Of a DNA stretch of 31,206 nucleotides, positions 6,131-14,383 are shown in pieces (positions within the stretch are counted from its first letter, which is position 1; each line of letters begins with the position of its first letter). The position numbers were made by a program, and so were the translations under genes. Below the pieces are notes generated by a model. That model was not told the DNA's origin and searched no databases. It worked only from the letters and a program-made list of their open reading frames with translations. This stretch comes from CAZOJJ01 sp964580105 (lineage in GTDB: Bacteria > Bacteroidota > Rhodothermia > Rhodothermales > Rubricoccaceae). The stretch spans positions 1-31,206 of the forward strand of contig CAZOJJ010000035.1 of the NCBI GenBank assembly GCA_964580105.1. The letters run 5' to 3'.

Positions 6131-8641
6131 TTACTTCTCCGGGTCGAGGATGTCCTCGATGCGGGCGAGGACGTCTTCGAGGTGGAGCCGCGTCGTGCGG
6201 TCGTCGCGGTAGCGCGGGAGCGCACGCTCGACGGCGCGCTGGAGGTCCTGCAGCTCCCCGCGCACGAGCGGGCGGATGTCCGACTGGCCGACGTTCACGG
6301 GCGTGTAGCCGGTGTAGTAGCGGACGAAGTCGGACGAGCCCGGCGCCTCGTTGTCCTCGGTCATGAGCGTGGCGAGCCGGTCCACGTAGCCGCGCTGGAG
6401 GTTGCGGCGGAAGGGGTCCACGGACTCGCCCGCGGCCAGCTCGCGCCAGAGGCCGGCGCGCACGTCGGCCAGCATGACCTCGGCGGTGTACGTGCTGCCG
6501 TCGATGACCTCCGCTTCGAGGAGGCGGGCCAGGCGGCTCGGGTCGAGCAGCCGGTTGAGGACGCCCACCTGCGCGCTGCGCACGCGGTCCACGATGCCGG
6601 CGGCCTGGATGCGGCGGAGGAGGTCGGCGTCGAGGAGCCAGTCCGGCCGCTCGAACCCGTTCTCGATCACGAACTGGAGCGCGCGCCGCTGCCGCTCGGG
6701 CTCGACGGGCGTGTACACGGCCCCGTCCTCGCCCGCCGTGCGGTAATCGATGTAGACGCCGCCGACGTTGCTCCCGGCGTGGTTGAGGTAGCGCACCCAC
6801 TGGCCGACGACCTGCCCGTAGAGTTCGTCGAGGTGGTCGTAGCCCTCCAGCTCCTCGCTCGTCCATTCGACGAGGTTGTCGACGATCCGCGCGAGGTTGG
6901 CGAGGCCGTACTGCCCGGCGCGCACCGGGTCGTCACCGAGGTCCTCGTTCTGCGCACGCGGGTCGGTGGCGACGACGGCTTCGAGGACGAAGCGCAGGCG
7001 CGGGTCGTCGTTGGCGCGGCGGGCCAGCCGGTCGAGCATCGGCTTCTCGTCGTCGGGGGCGCCCGCCTCGGGGAAGCGGCGGTAGCCCCACTCGATGGCG
7101 TGGACGTCGTACGGGCCGATGTCCGGCGTGAAGCGGGTCACGCCGTCGCCGGGCTGGGCGACGTAGTTGAAGCGCGCGTAGTCCATGATGGACGGAGCCG
7201 TGCCGTTCGCGGCGGTGTACGTCGGCGAGCGGAGGGAGTCCACGGGGACGGCCGACGACGCGTAGAAGTTGTGCCGGAGGCCGAGCGTGTGGCCCACCTC
7301 GTGCGCGGCCACGAACCGGATCAGCTCGCCCATCACCTCCTGGTCGAAGCGGACGCCCTGCGCACTCGGGTTGGCGGCGGCGGTCTGGACGAAGTACCAG
7401 TTCCGCAGCAGGTTCATGATGTTGTGGTACCAGTTGATGTCGCTCTCCAGGATCTCGCCCGAGCGCGGGTCGTGGACGTGCGGCCCGCTCGCGTTCTGAA
7501 TGGCCGACGGGTAGTACCGGATGACGGAGTAGCGCACGTCCTCCGGGCTGAACTCGGGGTCCTCCTCCGGCGTCGGCGCGTCGCGCGCGAGGATGGCGTT
7601 CTTGAAGCCGGCCGCCTCGAAGGCGCGCTGCCAGTCCTCGATGCCCTGCTTGAGGTACGGCCGCCACTCCTCGGGCGTGGCCGGGTCGATGTAGTACACG
7701 ATGGGCTCGACGGGCTCGACGAGTTCGCCGCGCGCGTAGGCCTCGGGGTCGGACGGTTCCAGGCGCCAGCGGGTGACGTAGCGGCGCTCCTCGGCGCGCT
7801 GGGCGGGGACGCCGTAGTCCGTCTGCTGGATCGTGAAGTAGCCGACGCGCTGGTCGAACAGACGCGGCTGCATCGGCACCTCGGGCAGCAGCACCATCGA
7901 GTGGTTCATCTCGAAGGAGAGCGTGCCGGTAGAGCTGTTGGCGGGCGCCTCCGTGGCTTCGTAGGTCAGCACCGTCCGCACTTCGAGGTTCTCGGGGTAC
8001 GAGGCGGCGCGCACCAGGAACGACCGGGCCGGGTCGAGGCGGCGCACCTTGAACCGCTCGCGGGCGCTCTGGCCGAGCCCGAGGACGGGCGTGTCCTTGG
8101 TGAACAGGTCCGTCACATCGATCACGACGCCGGCCGAGTCCCGGGCGAGCGCCTTGACGTCGAACCGGGCGATGATGGGCTCGAAGGTGGCGTTGCGGAC
8201 GGCCTGGTAGATGGGCAGGCTGTCCGAGGCGACGCTGTTGTAGGAGACCGCGCGGAGCAGCACGAAGTCGGCGTGGCGCTCCCAGCGGACGACCTGGGTG
8301 TTCGCCTTCTGCCCGCCGTAGCCGACGTTCTCCGCCGTCCGCGCGATGCGGCTGACGAGGAGCATCTCGCGGCTCAGCAGCGAGTCGGGGATCTCGTAGA
8401 GCAACTGCTCGCCATCCTTGACCCAGTGGGCCGTGAACAGCCCGTCGTCGTGGACGGCGTCTTCGGGGACGACCTCGGCGTACGGCTTCATGCCGTCGTC
8501 GCTGCCGTTGGAGCGGGCGCGGTTCGACGGCGCCTCCGAGGGGGAGGCGGTGGGCTGCGCGGTCCTGCACCCGCCCAGCGGCAGGAGCACCAGGGCGAGG
8601 AGGGCGATGACGAGGCGGGTGCGCATGCGGGAGGCGGTCAT
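6131..8641 (-). CDS. DUF5117/DUF4953-type zinc metalloprotease lipoprotein
   Basis: An 836-aa envelope metalloprotease. The N-terminus is a lipoprotein signal with lipobox L-G-G-C (Cys25). Residues about 50-330 resemble the DUF5118/DUF5117 modules that precede the catalytic part in this Bacteroidota family. The zinc site HEVGHTLGLRH is at 447-457: His447, Glu448, His451 and the metzincin-type third ligand His457. The substrate is unknown; as a lipoprotein it would act in the periplasm or on the outer membrane. The ATG at 8641 overlaps the TGA of the upstream plug gene in the form ATGA, so its translation is probably coupled to that gene. An internal Met at residue 6 is an alternative start, but the overlap favours the first. 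Length and motif are intact. Confidence 0.92.
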   Translation of the reverse strand: MTASRMRTRLVIALLALVLLPLGGCRTAQPTASPSEAPSNRARSNGSDDGMKPYAEVVPEDAVHDDGLFTAHWVKDGEQLLYEIPDSLLSREMLLVSRIARTAENVGYGGQKANTQVVRWERHADFVLLRAVSYNSVASDSLPIYQAVRNATFEPIIARFDVKALARDSAGVVIDVTDLFTKDTPVLGLGQSARERFKVRRLDPARSFLVRAASYPENLEVRTVLTYEATEAPANSSTGTLSFEMNHSMVLLPEVPMQPRLFDQRVGYFTIQQTDYGVPAQRAEERRYVTRWRLEPSDPEAYARGELVEPVEPIVYYIDPATPEEWRPYLKQGIEDWQRAFEAAGFKNAILARDAPTPEEDPEFSPEDVRYSVIRYYPSAIQNASGPHVHDPRSGEILESDINWYHNIMNLLRNWYFVQTAAANPSAQGVRFDQEVMGELIRFVAAHEVGHTLGLRHNFYASSAVPVDSLRSPTYTAANGTAPSIMDYARFNYVAQPGDGVTRFTPDIGPYDVHAIEWGYRRFPEAGAPDDEKPMLDRLARRANDDPRLRFVLEAVVATDPRAQNEDLGDDPVRAGQYGLANLARIVDNLVEWTSEELEGYDHLDELYGQVVGQWVRYLNHAGSNVGGVYIDYRTAGEDGAVYTPVEPERQRRALQFVIENGFERPDWLLDADLLRRIQAAGIVDRVRSAQVGVLNRLLDPSRLARLLEAEVIDGSTYTAEVMLADVRAGLWRELAAGESVDPFRRNLQRGYVDRLATLMTEDNEAPGSSDFVRYYTGYTPVNVGQSDIRPLVRGELQDLQRAVERALPRYRDDRTTRLHLEDVLARIEDILDPEK

Positions 8642-9945
8642 TCGGCGATGGCGGAGCGGGTGGCGACCAGCCGGTCGGTCAGCCGCGACGGGTCGTGGAG
8701 GTAAACGAAGGCGGTGTAGCGGCTCGGCTGGAAATCGCGCACGGGCGGGCGGGCCGCCGGGTCGTCAACGTAGTAGCGGTACAGGTAGCGGCCCTGCTTG
8801 AGCAGAATCGTCGTCTCGTACCGGCCGGTCTCGGGGTCCCACGTCATCTCGTACGCGGGGTCGATCTGCCAGTCGTTGAAGGCGCCGGAGAGGATGACCG
8901 GGCCGCGCTCCGGGCCGTCGGCCGGGACGTAGCGGAACGTGGTGGCGACGTACTCTGCCTGCGTGGCGGCCTCGCCCGCATCGCGGTAGACGGCCGAGAC
9001 GACGGGCTGGCCGCTGAGCGAGCCCTCGATGAACTCGCTCCCGAAGCGGGCGTAGTCGAGATCGAGCGAGACGTGGTAGGGCGAGACCGAGAAGTCCACG
9101 CCGGCAATCTGAGGCCCGACCTGGAGCAGGCCGAGGTCCACCTCGAACAGCGGCTCGCTGGCCTCGAAGGCCGACTCGCGCGGGAGGTAGAACTGGTAGA
9201 GGGCCAATTCGATGAGCGTCGGCTCGGGGGCGCAGCGGGCCTGCCCGTAGCGGCCGTTCCGCACGAAACACACGCTGTAGTCGAACGCCTGCGCGTTCTC
9301 CAGTTCGGGGCCGGGCCGGAACTGGACGACGGGCTGCAATACCGAGCCGCCCACCGTGAAGCCGGACTGGAACGTGAACCGCAGCTCGGCCGCCTCCTCG
9401 CTCACGAAGAAGGCACGCTCGAAGAGCACGGCCTCCTCGTTCCCCTGCTCCGCCACCCGGACGATGTAATTGCCGGAAAGCAGAAAGTCGATGTTGGGGT
9501 TGGGAAATTCGTATTCGTAGTGGACGTACCGGATCTCCGTCGCGCTGGAGGTGCGGTAGTTGCGGATGTCGTCGCTGAGGAAGGCGCGGAGGAATTCGGA
9601 CGGCGTCAGGTCGCGGCGCCAGGAGCGGTCGGCGTGGTAGAAGTAGACCGAGAGCGGGCGCCCCGTGCCCTCGTCCAGCAGGTCGAACGCGAGCGTCAGC
9701 GTCTGCCCCGAGTTCATCGTTACGATGGGCGGGCTGGTCTCGTCGCCGGTGCGGTTGAGCTGGATCGTCTTGACGTCGTCCGCCGTGCGGGCGAGCACGA
9801 AGCGGCCGGCCTCGCCGCCGGCCTCGTAGTAGCCCGGCTGGACGACGGAAACGCCGCCCGCGCCGCCCTCACCGAGCTCGTCCGGAGCGGCACACCCCCC
9901 CACCACCGCGAGGGCAACGACGAGCAGAGCGGAGCGAAAACGCAT
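8638..9945 (-). CDS. T9SS plug-domain (DUF5103) lipoprotein
   Basis: A 435-aa protein of the DUF5103 family, named after the periplasmic Plug that closes the SprA outer-membrane channel of the type IX secretion system in Flavobacterium. The N-terminus is a lipoprotein signal with V-G-G-C, Cys18. The DUF5103 beta-sandwich signature is seen from about residue 50 on ('VYFYHADRSWRRDLTPSEFL', then 'YVHYEYEFPNPNIDFLLSGN'). A C-terminal segment near 350-400 ('GAFNDWQI', 'GRYLYRYYVDD') looks like a carbohydrate-binding-module-48 or AMPK-type immunoglobulin-like fold. The start at 9945 is fixed by the signal peptide. It ends in a 4-bp overlap with the metalloprotease gene. Family is confident; whether it truly acts as the SprA plug here is inferred from family and from T9SS-like proteins at both window ends. 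Confidence 0.88.
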   Translation of the reverse strand: MRFRSALLVVALAVVGGCAAPDELGEGGAGGVSVVQPGYYEAGGEAGRFVLARTADDVKTIQLNRTGDETSPPIVTMNSGQTLTLAFDLLDEGTGRPLSVYFYHADRSWRRDLTPSEFLRAFLSDDIRNYRTSSATEIRYVHYEYEFPNPNIDFLLSGNYIVRVAEQGNEEAVLFERAFFVSEEAAELRFTFQSGFTVGGSVLQPVVQFRPGPELENAQAFDYSVCFVRNGRYGQARCAPEPTLIELALYQFYLPRESAFEASEPLFEVDLGLLQVGPQIAGVDFSVSPYHVSLDLDYARFGSEFIEGSLSGQPVVSAVYRDAGEAATQAEYVATTFRYVPADGPERGPVILSGAFNDWQIDPAYEMTWDPETGRYETTILLKQGRYLYRYYVDDPAARPPVRDFQPSRYTAFVYLHDPSRLTDRLVATRSAIAE

Positions 9946-10019
9946 GGGCGGAGGGCTTGAACGGGCCCCCGAAGATAGGCGGGGCGCCCGAGTCGGGGAA
10001 GGAAAAGTGCCGCACGGCC

Positions 10020-12233
10020 TCAGGGGCGTCTGAGGTGCCACTGCGCCTGCGCGATCACGTCGTCGAGCCGGCGCACGGCGCCCTCCGCGCCCGCCTCGGC
10101 CATGTGCCCGCGCGCCTCGACGGCGGCGGCGAGCGCCTCGGCGTAGCGGCGGGCGCGGAGGGCGAAGTCGGCCCGCCACGCGAGGGCCTCCCGCTCGACG
10201 TGTGCGGCCTCGTTCGCATCCAGCCCGAGGCCGGCCGGGCCGGACCAGCGGGCGAGCGCCTCGTACGCGCGGACCGGCTCACCCGCCTCCCGCCACGACC
10301 ACGCCGCGAAGACGGCCGCGACGGGCTCCGCCCTCTCTCCCAGTCGCGCGGCGCGCTCCGCCGCCGAGCCCGCCGCGAGGAGCGCTTCCAGCCCGGCCTG
10401 CGACAGGTGCGGGCGAAGGAGCACGAGGGCCCGGCCGGCGTCGGCCCACACCGGCATGGCAGCGAGCGCATCGCGATAGGCCGAGGCGGCGCAGGCGGAG
10501 TCTCCCGCCAGGCGGTAGGCGTCGCCGAGGGCGGTGAGGTGTACCGCATCGGGCAGCGAATCGGGGCGGACGTAGGCGCGGAGGCGCCGGATCGGCGCAC
10601 CCGCTCGGTCCGTCGTCAGAATCGTCCGCCGGGACCAACCGATGAGCGCCGGTAGGTAGGTGGAGTCGGCGTCGAGGGCGTTTTCGTAGGCCCGAACGGC
10701 GGCGAGGGCGTCGCCCCCGGCCTCGGCCCGCTGCGCCTCGCGCGTCCAGCGCACCTCGGGCGGGACGTGGTGCGGGCACCGCCGCTCGAACAGCGAGGGC
10801 TGCGAGAACCGCCACACCGCCAGCACCTCGGCTTCGGGCGAGGGCGGCAGCGCCGCGAGGTCGGCTTCCCACTCGCGCGCCAGGCTCCGCACGTCGCGGC
10901 CGTAGACGCCGGCGAAATCGGCCGTCGCGTAGACGCGGCGCAGGGCGTCGGCGCCGTAGCGGTCCAGCAGCCATCCGGCGAAGGCGCCGGTGGTGAGGTA
11001 GGACACGGCGCCCCGGCCGGTCCAGAACCCGAGCGGGTCCATCGCTCCTGCGACGGCCTCGGCGGGTCCCGCCTCGAGCGCGCCGAGGTCGGCCGACTGG
11101 AGGCGGAGCGCGGCGGCCACCTGCTGCGCCGGGCTCGGGAAGCCGTCGGGCGGCTCCAGCGCCACGGCCAGCCCCTCCACCAGCCCCACGGCCGGCGACG
11201 CCCGCAACAGCGGCATCCCGAACTCGCGGCTGAAGACGTGGGCCAGCTCGTGGCCGAGGGCGTCGGGCGTCAGCGCCTCGCGGAGCATGTGGAGTTGCGG
11301 GCGCGCGAGCCAGACCGGCGTGACGCTCGTCCGCCGCGAGCCGATCAGCGCCCCGCGCGTCTCGGCGTCGGGGTACACGTAGACGTGGATCGGCTCCGAC
11401 GGCGCGACGCCGAGACGATCGTCGAGCCAGGCGTAGCGGTAGGCCAGCTCGTCGCGCAGCGCGGACGCCTCCGCCTCGGGCATCGCGTCGGCGTCGTAGT
11501 GGATCACGAAGCCGGGCGCGGCGACCTCGGCGTCGAGCACGCTCTCGATCCGAGCGTACGACGTGTGGATCCCCAGCGGCTCGGCGAACGCGTACCCCAG
11601 TGCCAGGCTCAGCCCGGCGACGACGACGCGGACTCGCCCCTTCCGCGCACCCCGCCGCCAGGCGCCCATGCCCAGCAGAACGAGCATCCACAGCACCGTC
11701 ATCCCTCGGAAGGCGAAGAGGCCGGGGCGGACGGCCAGCTCCTCGTCGTAGATCGGCCCGAGGACGCCGCCCCAGACGTGGTTGTAGGTGTAGAGCTGGG
11801 GATGCAGGCCGAGGTCGTACGCCACCGGCAGCAGGGCCGCCAGCAACCCGAGTCCGACGAAAGCGGCGCGCGGCCACCGAAGCCGCCAGCCCGTCAGCGC
11901 GTAGGCGAGGGCCACGCCCAGCCCGACGCTCGGCACGGCGAAGAGGACGTAGAACCCGAATCCGGCGGCGTAATCGCAGTTGGGCCGCCAGAGCAGCGTG
12001 CCCGTCAGGATCGCCCACGGAATCGCGAGCAGCCCGAGGTGACGGCGCAGTACCGGGCCGAGCCGTTCCCCCTGCCGAAACGCCCGGACCGACGCGATCC
12101 CGGCGACGAAAAAGCCGAGGCCCGCCACGACCGCGCTCGCCTCGACGTGCAGCAGCCCGAAGAGTGGAAGCGCCGCCAGCACGAGGCCCGCGCCCAGGTA
12201 GACCCCCGCCGCCGCTCCGAGCCTGCCGCGCAT
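10020..12233 (-). CDS. Polytopic membrane metallopeptidase with TPR-like C-terminus
   Basis: A 737-aa protein in three parts. Residues about 1-210 hold six or so hydrophobic helices. Residues about 220-480 hold a gluzincin-like peptidase domain with HELAH at 328-332 (ligands His328 and His332, catalytic Glu329), in the style of the peptidase MA or basic secretory protease families; 'VGLVEGLAVALEPPDGF' about 25 residues later may supply the third ligand Glu. Residues about 500-737 are Ala-rich helical repeats such as 'ALAAVRAYENALDADSTYLP' that look like TPRs. The likely site is the inner membrane with the peptidase outside. Its substrate is unknown. It starts 12 bases after the DUF3078 stop and ends 74 bases before the plug gene, so it belongs to the same transcription unit. 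Family identity beyond the HExxH class is uncertain. Confidence 0.82.
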   Translation of the reverse strand: MRGRLGAAAGVYLGAGLVLAALPLFGLLHVEASAVVAGLGFFVAGIASVRAFRQGERLGPVLRRHLGLLAIPWAILTGTLLWRPNCDYAAGFGFYVLFAVPSVGLGVALAYALTGWRLRWPRAAFVGLGLLAALLPVAYDLGLHPQLYTYNHVWGGVLGPIYDEELAVRPGLFAFRGMTVLWMLVLLGMGAWRRGARKGRVRVVVAGLSLALGYAFAEPLGIHTSYARIESVLDAEVAAPGFVIHYDADAMPEAEASALRDELAYRYAWLDDRLGVAPSEPIHVYVYPDAETRGALIGSRRTSVTPVWLARPQLHMLREALTPDALGHELAHVFSREFGMPLLRASPAVGLVEGLAVALEPPDGFPSPAQQVAAALRLQSADLGALEAGPAEAVAGAMDPLGFWTGRGAVSYLTTGAFAGWLLDRYGADALRRVYATADFAGVYGRDVRSLAREWEADLAALPPSPEAEVLAVWRFSQPSLFERRCPHHVPPEVRWTREAQRAEAGGDALAAVRAYENALDADSTYLPALIGWSRRTILTTDRAGAPIRRLRAYVRPDSLPDAVHLTALGDAYRLAGDSACAASAYRDALAAMPVWADAGRALVLLRPHLSQAGLEALLAAGSAAERAARLGERAEPVAAVFAAWSWREAGEPVRAYEALARWSGPAGLGLDANEAAHVEREALAWRADFALRARRYAEALAAAVEARGHMAEAGAEGAVRRLDDVIAQAQWHLRRP

Positions 12234-12245
12234 CGCCGTTCGGGC

Positions 12246-13145
12246 TCAGGAGCCTCCCAGCAGCGCCACGGACACTCCGACGGCGAGGACTTCCTTCACC
12301 TGCACCTCGGCACTCACGTCGCGGTCGAAGAGGGTCGCCACCTCCAGGCTCACGTTGAGCAGGTCGTTGACCTTCATCGTGAGGGTGTTCTCGAAGAGCG
12401 TGTCCGGCGCCTCGTTGCCGAGCTCGTTGAACGCGGCGAACACGCCGAGGCGCGACTTCAGGAACACGTTGCGCACCAGCTCCCGCTCGATGCGCGCCTC
12501 GGCGTCCAGCCCGGCCTGGACGCGCACGGCCTGATCCGGGGCGTTCCCGTACACCGGCCGCAGCCGCTCGATGCCGACGACGGTTTCCTTGACGCCGAAG
12601 CCGAGGCGGGCCGAGTACCAGCGGTCGGGGTCGTACGTGAGGCCGAGCGATTGCGTGAGGTAGGCCGGCGCGGCGAAGTCGGACACCTTCACCCGCTCGC
12701 CGGGGACGACGGGCAGCGTGGGGTACTCCTCGGCCTCGGGGGCGTAGTCGTAACCCGGCGCGAACTGGGTGCGTGCGTCGAGACTGAGCGTGGGGCGGAG
12801 CACGCCCCAGCCCCGGTACTGAACGGCGACCCCGTAGCGGATGACGTCCTCAGCCTTCCGGACGTCCAGCGAGTCCTGCTTCAGGAGGCCGAAGGCGAGG
12901 CGGGCGTCGTGCTTCTGCTTGAACGCGCCGAGGACGCGCTCGAACGTCCCGGCGGTCGAGGCCGTGACGGCGAGGGTATTCACTCCCCCTTCCTGCCAGT
13001 TCGAATACGCCGCCTGGGAGCCGGCGAGTTGAGCCCTCCACAGAGACCGCCAGCCGTCGGCCTCCGTCAGCGGCGGCGGCGCCTCCTGGGCCGCACACGG
13101 GGTGAGGGCGAAAAGAAAAGCGAGGACGAAGAGCGAGCGGGGCAT
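12246..13145 (-). CDS. DUF3078-type outer-membrane protein
   Basis: A 299-aa exported protein. Residues 1-19 are a signal peptide ending C-A-A before Gln. The mature part matches the DUF3078 family of Bacteroidota: 'WRAQLAGSQAAYSNWQEGGV', with the Trp-x-x-Gly-Gly asparagine/serine turn, then alternating hydrophobic strands typical of an outer-membrane beta-barrel, ending in 'VLAVGVSVALLGGS'. The role is unknown. It is the first gene of the minus-strand cluster that continues with the metallopeptidase (12-base gap). The ATG at 13145 lies in one of two tandem copies of a 20-bp sequence; the second copy carries another ATG (13165) that is out of frame. A GTG at 13172 would add nine residues ahead of the signal peptide and is less likely. 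Confidence 0.85.
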   Translation of the reverse strand: MPRSLFVLAFLFALTPCAAQEAPPPLTEADGWRSLWRAQLAGSQAAYSNWQEGGVNTLAVTASTAGTFERVLGAFKQKHDARLAFGLLKQDSLDVRKAEDVIRYGVAVQYRGWGVLRPTLSLDARTQFAPGYDYAPEAEEYPTLPVVPGERVKVSDFAAPAYLTQSLGLTYDPDRWYSARLGFGVKETVVGIERLRPVYGNAPDQAVRVQAGLDAEARIERELVRNVFLKSRLGVFAAFNELGNEAPDTLFENTLTMKVNDLLNVSLEVATLFDRDVSAEVQVKEVLAVGVSVALLGGS

Positions 13146-13180
13146 GGCGCACACAAAAAGGGCATGGCGCACACAAAAAG
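13141..13180. repeat. 20-bp tandem duplication over the DUF3078 start codon
   Basis: GGCATGGCGCACACAAAAAG is present twice back to back (13141-13160 and 13161-13180) without mismatch. It duplicates the minus-strand ATG and 15 bases of its leader, and its A-run also supplies the T-tract of the histone gene terminator. Confidence 0.95.
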
Positions 13181-13209
13181 AAGAGCCGCGCCGGGAAGCG
13201 ACGCGGCTC
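13175..13209 (-). terminator. Intrinsic terminator of the histone H1-like gene
   Basis: Read on the minus strand, an 8-bp G+C stem (13209-13202 with 13190-13183, arms GAGCCGCG and CGCGGCTC) with an 11-base loop is followed by TTCTTTTT (13182-13175). It lies 24 bases after the histone stop, so it should separate that gene from the DUF3078 cluster. Confidence 0.8.
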
Positions 13210-13232
13210 GAACCGGTGGGGAAGCGGCGGCC

Positions 13233-13412
13233 TCAGCCTTCCGACTTCCGCTCCTGGATCTCGACGCGGATGTCCTGCGCCATCTTCTTGAGCTCCTGCA
13301 TGCCCTTGCGGATGCGGGTGCCGGCGGCTTTGTTGCCTTTCTCGTAGAACTGCGAGAAGTCGCGCTCGAGGTCGGCAACGAACTCCTTCAACTGGTTGAA
13401 ACGGTCAGCCAT
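13233..13412 (-). CDS. Histone H1-like DNA-binding protein (Bacteroidota HC1-like)
   Basis: A 59-aa basic helical protein, 'MADRFNQLKEFVADLERDFS' followed by 'QFYEKGNKAAGTRIRKGMQE', then 'LKKMAQDIRVEIQERKSEG'. This matches the small histone H1-like proteins of Bacteroidota, which share the GNKAAGTRxRKxMQ core and are related in composition to chlamydial Hc1. Such proteins are expected to bind and compact DNA in the nucleoid. The ATG at 13412 has a textbook AGGAGG six bases upstream, which decides the start against an earlier in-frame Met. The gene has its own sigma70-like promoter and its own terminator, so it is monocistronic and probably strongly expressed. Family assignment is from pattern recognition; the DNA-binding role is inferred from the family. 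Confidence 0.88.
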   Translation of the reverse strand: MADRFNQLKEFVADLERDFSQFYEKGNKAAGTRIRKGMQELKKMAQDIRVEIQERKSEG

Positions 13413-13418
13413 GGAAAT

Positions 13419-13424
13419 CCTCCT
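13419..13424 (-). promoter_or_regulatory. Strong Shine-Dalgarno site (AGGAGG)
   Basis: AGGAGG on the minus strand with a six-base spacer to the ATG at 13412. It is the only gene start in the window where I find a full canonical site; the other starts have C/T-rich leaders. Confidence 0.85.
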
Positions 13425-13498
13425 GGAGATGAAAGGGTGATAGGGAGAGCCGGCCGGCGTCGGCTCATGCAAGCCAAGCCACTGCGCAGGCCTGGTTC

Positions 13499-13527
13499 AA
13501 CTTACGCGCCGGGCTCAGGGGTGTCAA
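13499..13527 (-). promoter_or_regulatory. Sigma70-like promoter of the histone gene
   Basis: Minus strand TTGACA (13527-13522), a 17-base spacer, then TAAGTT (13504-13499). The downstream bases TAAGTTGAA also resemble the Bacteroidota -7 element TAnnTTTG. A leader of about 80 bases would run to the ATG. Both hexamers and the spacing are near ideal for a housekeeping promoter. Confidence 0.75.
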
Positions 13528-13625
13528 GAAAAAGGGCCGTTCTCGTGGCCATTTAGGCCGATCGCGGGGTCCTGCGGCCCGGGCCCCGCGGGCTGCCCCT
13601 CCCCGTCGTAACGCGTCGGATGCGA

Positions 13626-14291
13626 TCAGGAACGCAGGTCGCCCGGATGGACGGCGCGGACCCTAACGGATGCCTCCGACACCGTCAGGGCGACCTCGGC
13701 GGCGGGCATCGTCTCGGAGGAGAACGGCGCGCCCCTCTCGCCCCCGCCCGTCCGCCGCCCGCGTGCGAGGAAGCCGACGGACACGTCGCGCACCGGCTCG
13801 GCCTCGGCGAGCGCCCCGGCGAGCGCCCCGGCGAGGCCGACCAGCGTCTCGGCAGGAGCCGACTCCACCGCGCCACCGTCCCGCTCGGCGAGGAGCCCCA
13901 CGACGGGCACGACGCGCTGGCTGACGAGCGCCGCCAGCCAGCCCACGCGCCCCACGTCCACCGCGCCGCCTTCCCCGAGGCGGAGGAGCCCGCGGTCGGT
14001 GCCGAGGATCCGCAGGGCTGCCACGCCCGCTTCGTTGAGTTCGTGGACGATCCGCCGGTTGAGGTCGCGCACGGCCCGTTCGACGAGCGCGCCGGCCCCG
14101 GGGGCGTCCGTTTCCAGCCGCCCGGCCCGGCGCGTCGCCAGGAAGCCGGCGGCTTCGAGGGCGCGCTCGGCTTCCTCCCCCCCCCCGTGTGCGAGCAGCA
14201 ACGGCCCACGGTGGGCCTTGACGTCGCGGGCGAACCCGGCCAGGAAGAGCGGGTCGCCGAGGTGGTAGGCGTCGAGGTAGAGAAGCAGCAT
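13626..14291 (-). CDS. Short amino-acid-kinase-like protein (acetylglutamate-kinase-like)
   Basis: A 221-aa soluble protein. Residues about 31-48 (LLLAHGGGEEAERALEAAGF) resemble the phosphate-binding and 'VHGGG' region of acetylglutamate kinase, and 'RVGWLAALVSQRVVPVVG' near 120-140 resembles the following ArgB core ('D-x-G-x-V-G ... I-P-V'). It is shorter than ArgB (about 260-300 aa) and the usual 'NADTAA' nucleotide-site segment is only weakly echoed by 'ESAPAETLVGLAGALA'. So it may be a divergent or non-catalytic amino-acid kinase; I cannot name a substrate, and no other arginine genes are nearby. The ATG at 14291 has a 19/20 pyrimidine leader made of 7-bp repeats. Divergent from dnaE. No promoter or terminator is clear; the 13528-13625 region downstream has only G+C-rich palindromes without a T-tract. 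Confidence 0.6.
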   Translation of the reverse strand: MLLLYLDAYHLGDPLFLAGFARDVKAHRGPLLLAHGGGEEAERALEAAGFLATRRAGRLETDAPGAGALVERAVRDLNRRIVHELNEAGVAALRILGTDRGLLRLGEGGAVDVGRVGWLAALVSQRVVPVVGLLAERDGGAVESAPAETLVGLAGALAGALAEAEPVRDVSVGFLARGRRTGGGERGAPFSSETMPAAEVALTVSEASVRVRAVHPGDLRS

Positions 14292-14293
14292 GG

Positions 14294-14314
14294 GAAGGGA
14301 GAAGTAGGAAGCAG
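14294..14314. repeat. Short 7-bp repeat array upstream of the kinase-like gene
   Basis: Three consecutive heptamers GAAGGGA, GAAGTAG, GAAGCAG on the plus strand, ending three bases before the minus-strand ATG. They belong to the same degenerate GAAGNNN family as the arrays near 26122 and 29699. Read on the minus strand they form the C/T-rich leader of the gene. Confidence 0.6.
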
Positions 14315-14383
14315 CGATGGGGCTGCGGGCAAGCAGCGCTGCTGCACGAGCGAGCACAAGCGCCCAGGGCCTCCTCGCTGAAC

